This document shows, in pieces, positions 5,006 through 5,062 of a stretch of 5,062 nucleotides of DNA. Both the position numbers and the translations under genes were made by a program. The stretch's first letter is position 1, and every line of letters begins with the position of its first letter. The notes beneath the pieces were generated by a model. It saw nothing but the letters and a program-made list of their open reading frames with translations, made no database searches and had not been told where the DNA came from. The stretch covers positions 1 through 5,062 of the forward strand of contig CAAFRK010000049.1 of assembly GCA_900765235.1 (NCBI GenBank), given 5' to 3'. This stretch comes from an uncultured Veillonella sp. GTDB lineage: Bacteria > Bacillota_C > Negativicutes > Veillonellales > Veillonellaceae.

Positions 5006-5062
5006 TATAAACGCCTCCCTTAATAGCAATTTACCCCACTGCACATAACTACTAACACTATC

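Noticed and set aside
5020..5062. Promoter for the nuclease operon at the right edge
   Set aside because: No convincing -10/-35 pair can be seen in the 43 bases available, so the promoter is probably outside the window.

Overview
The window looks like chromosomal DNA of a low-GC, Gram-positive-related bacterium. The rpsF-ssb-rpsR order, strong AGGAGG-type ribosome sites, a zinc-ligand (C+) form of S18 and a Bcr/CflA transporter fit the Negativicutes, and Veillonella is my best guess. That guess rests on overall look, not on a database match. All five larger genes lie on the minus strand, so the window reads right to left.

Right part (about 2738-5062): a two-gene unit encodes a putative PD-(D/E)XK nuclease (start corrected to ATG 5005) and, 9 bases later, an RNase J-like metallo-beta-lactamase-fold hydrolase (start corrected to ATG 3913). 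The second gene's ribosome site overlaps the first gene's stop codon. The pair is AT-richer by eye than the ribosomal genes. It looks like an accessory, possibly defence-related, nuclease module, but I cannot tie it to a named system.

Middle (2273-2737): these 465 bases have no long gene but are dense in signals. The main element is an apparent type I toxin-antitoxin locus. A 25-residue hydrophobic peptide is encoded on the plus strand (2508-2585), with an extended -10 promoter, a near-perfect ribosome site folded into a hairpin, and an intrinsic terminator. A convergent minus-strand antisense RNA of about 110 nt (about 2698 to 2590) covers the whole toxin 3' untranslated region and has its own promoter and terminator. 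A 12-base exact complementarity joins the toxin mRNA leader to its 3' end. Further left are another minus-strand terminator (2371-2395) and the promoter of the transporter gene.

Left part (1-2272): a Bcr/CflA-type MFS drug-efflux gene ends at a terminator whose 3' arm supplies the -35 box of the next promoter. That promoter drives rpsF-ssb-rpsR through a leader resembling the S6:S18 autoregulatory element, in which the rpsF ribosome site is paired. rpsR runs off the left edge.

How the parts may work together: the ribosomal operon is housekeeping. The toxin-antisense locus sits directly against the 3' end of the nuclease operon, and operon readthrough would itself carry antitoxin sequence. 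This suggests, as inference, that the toxin could act as an addiction or guard element for the nuclease pair.
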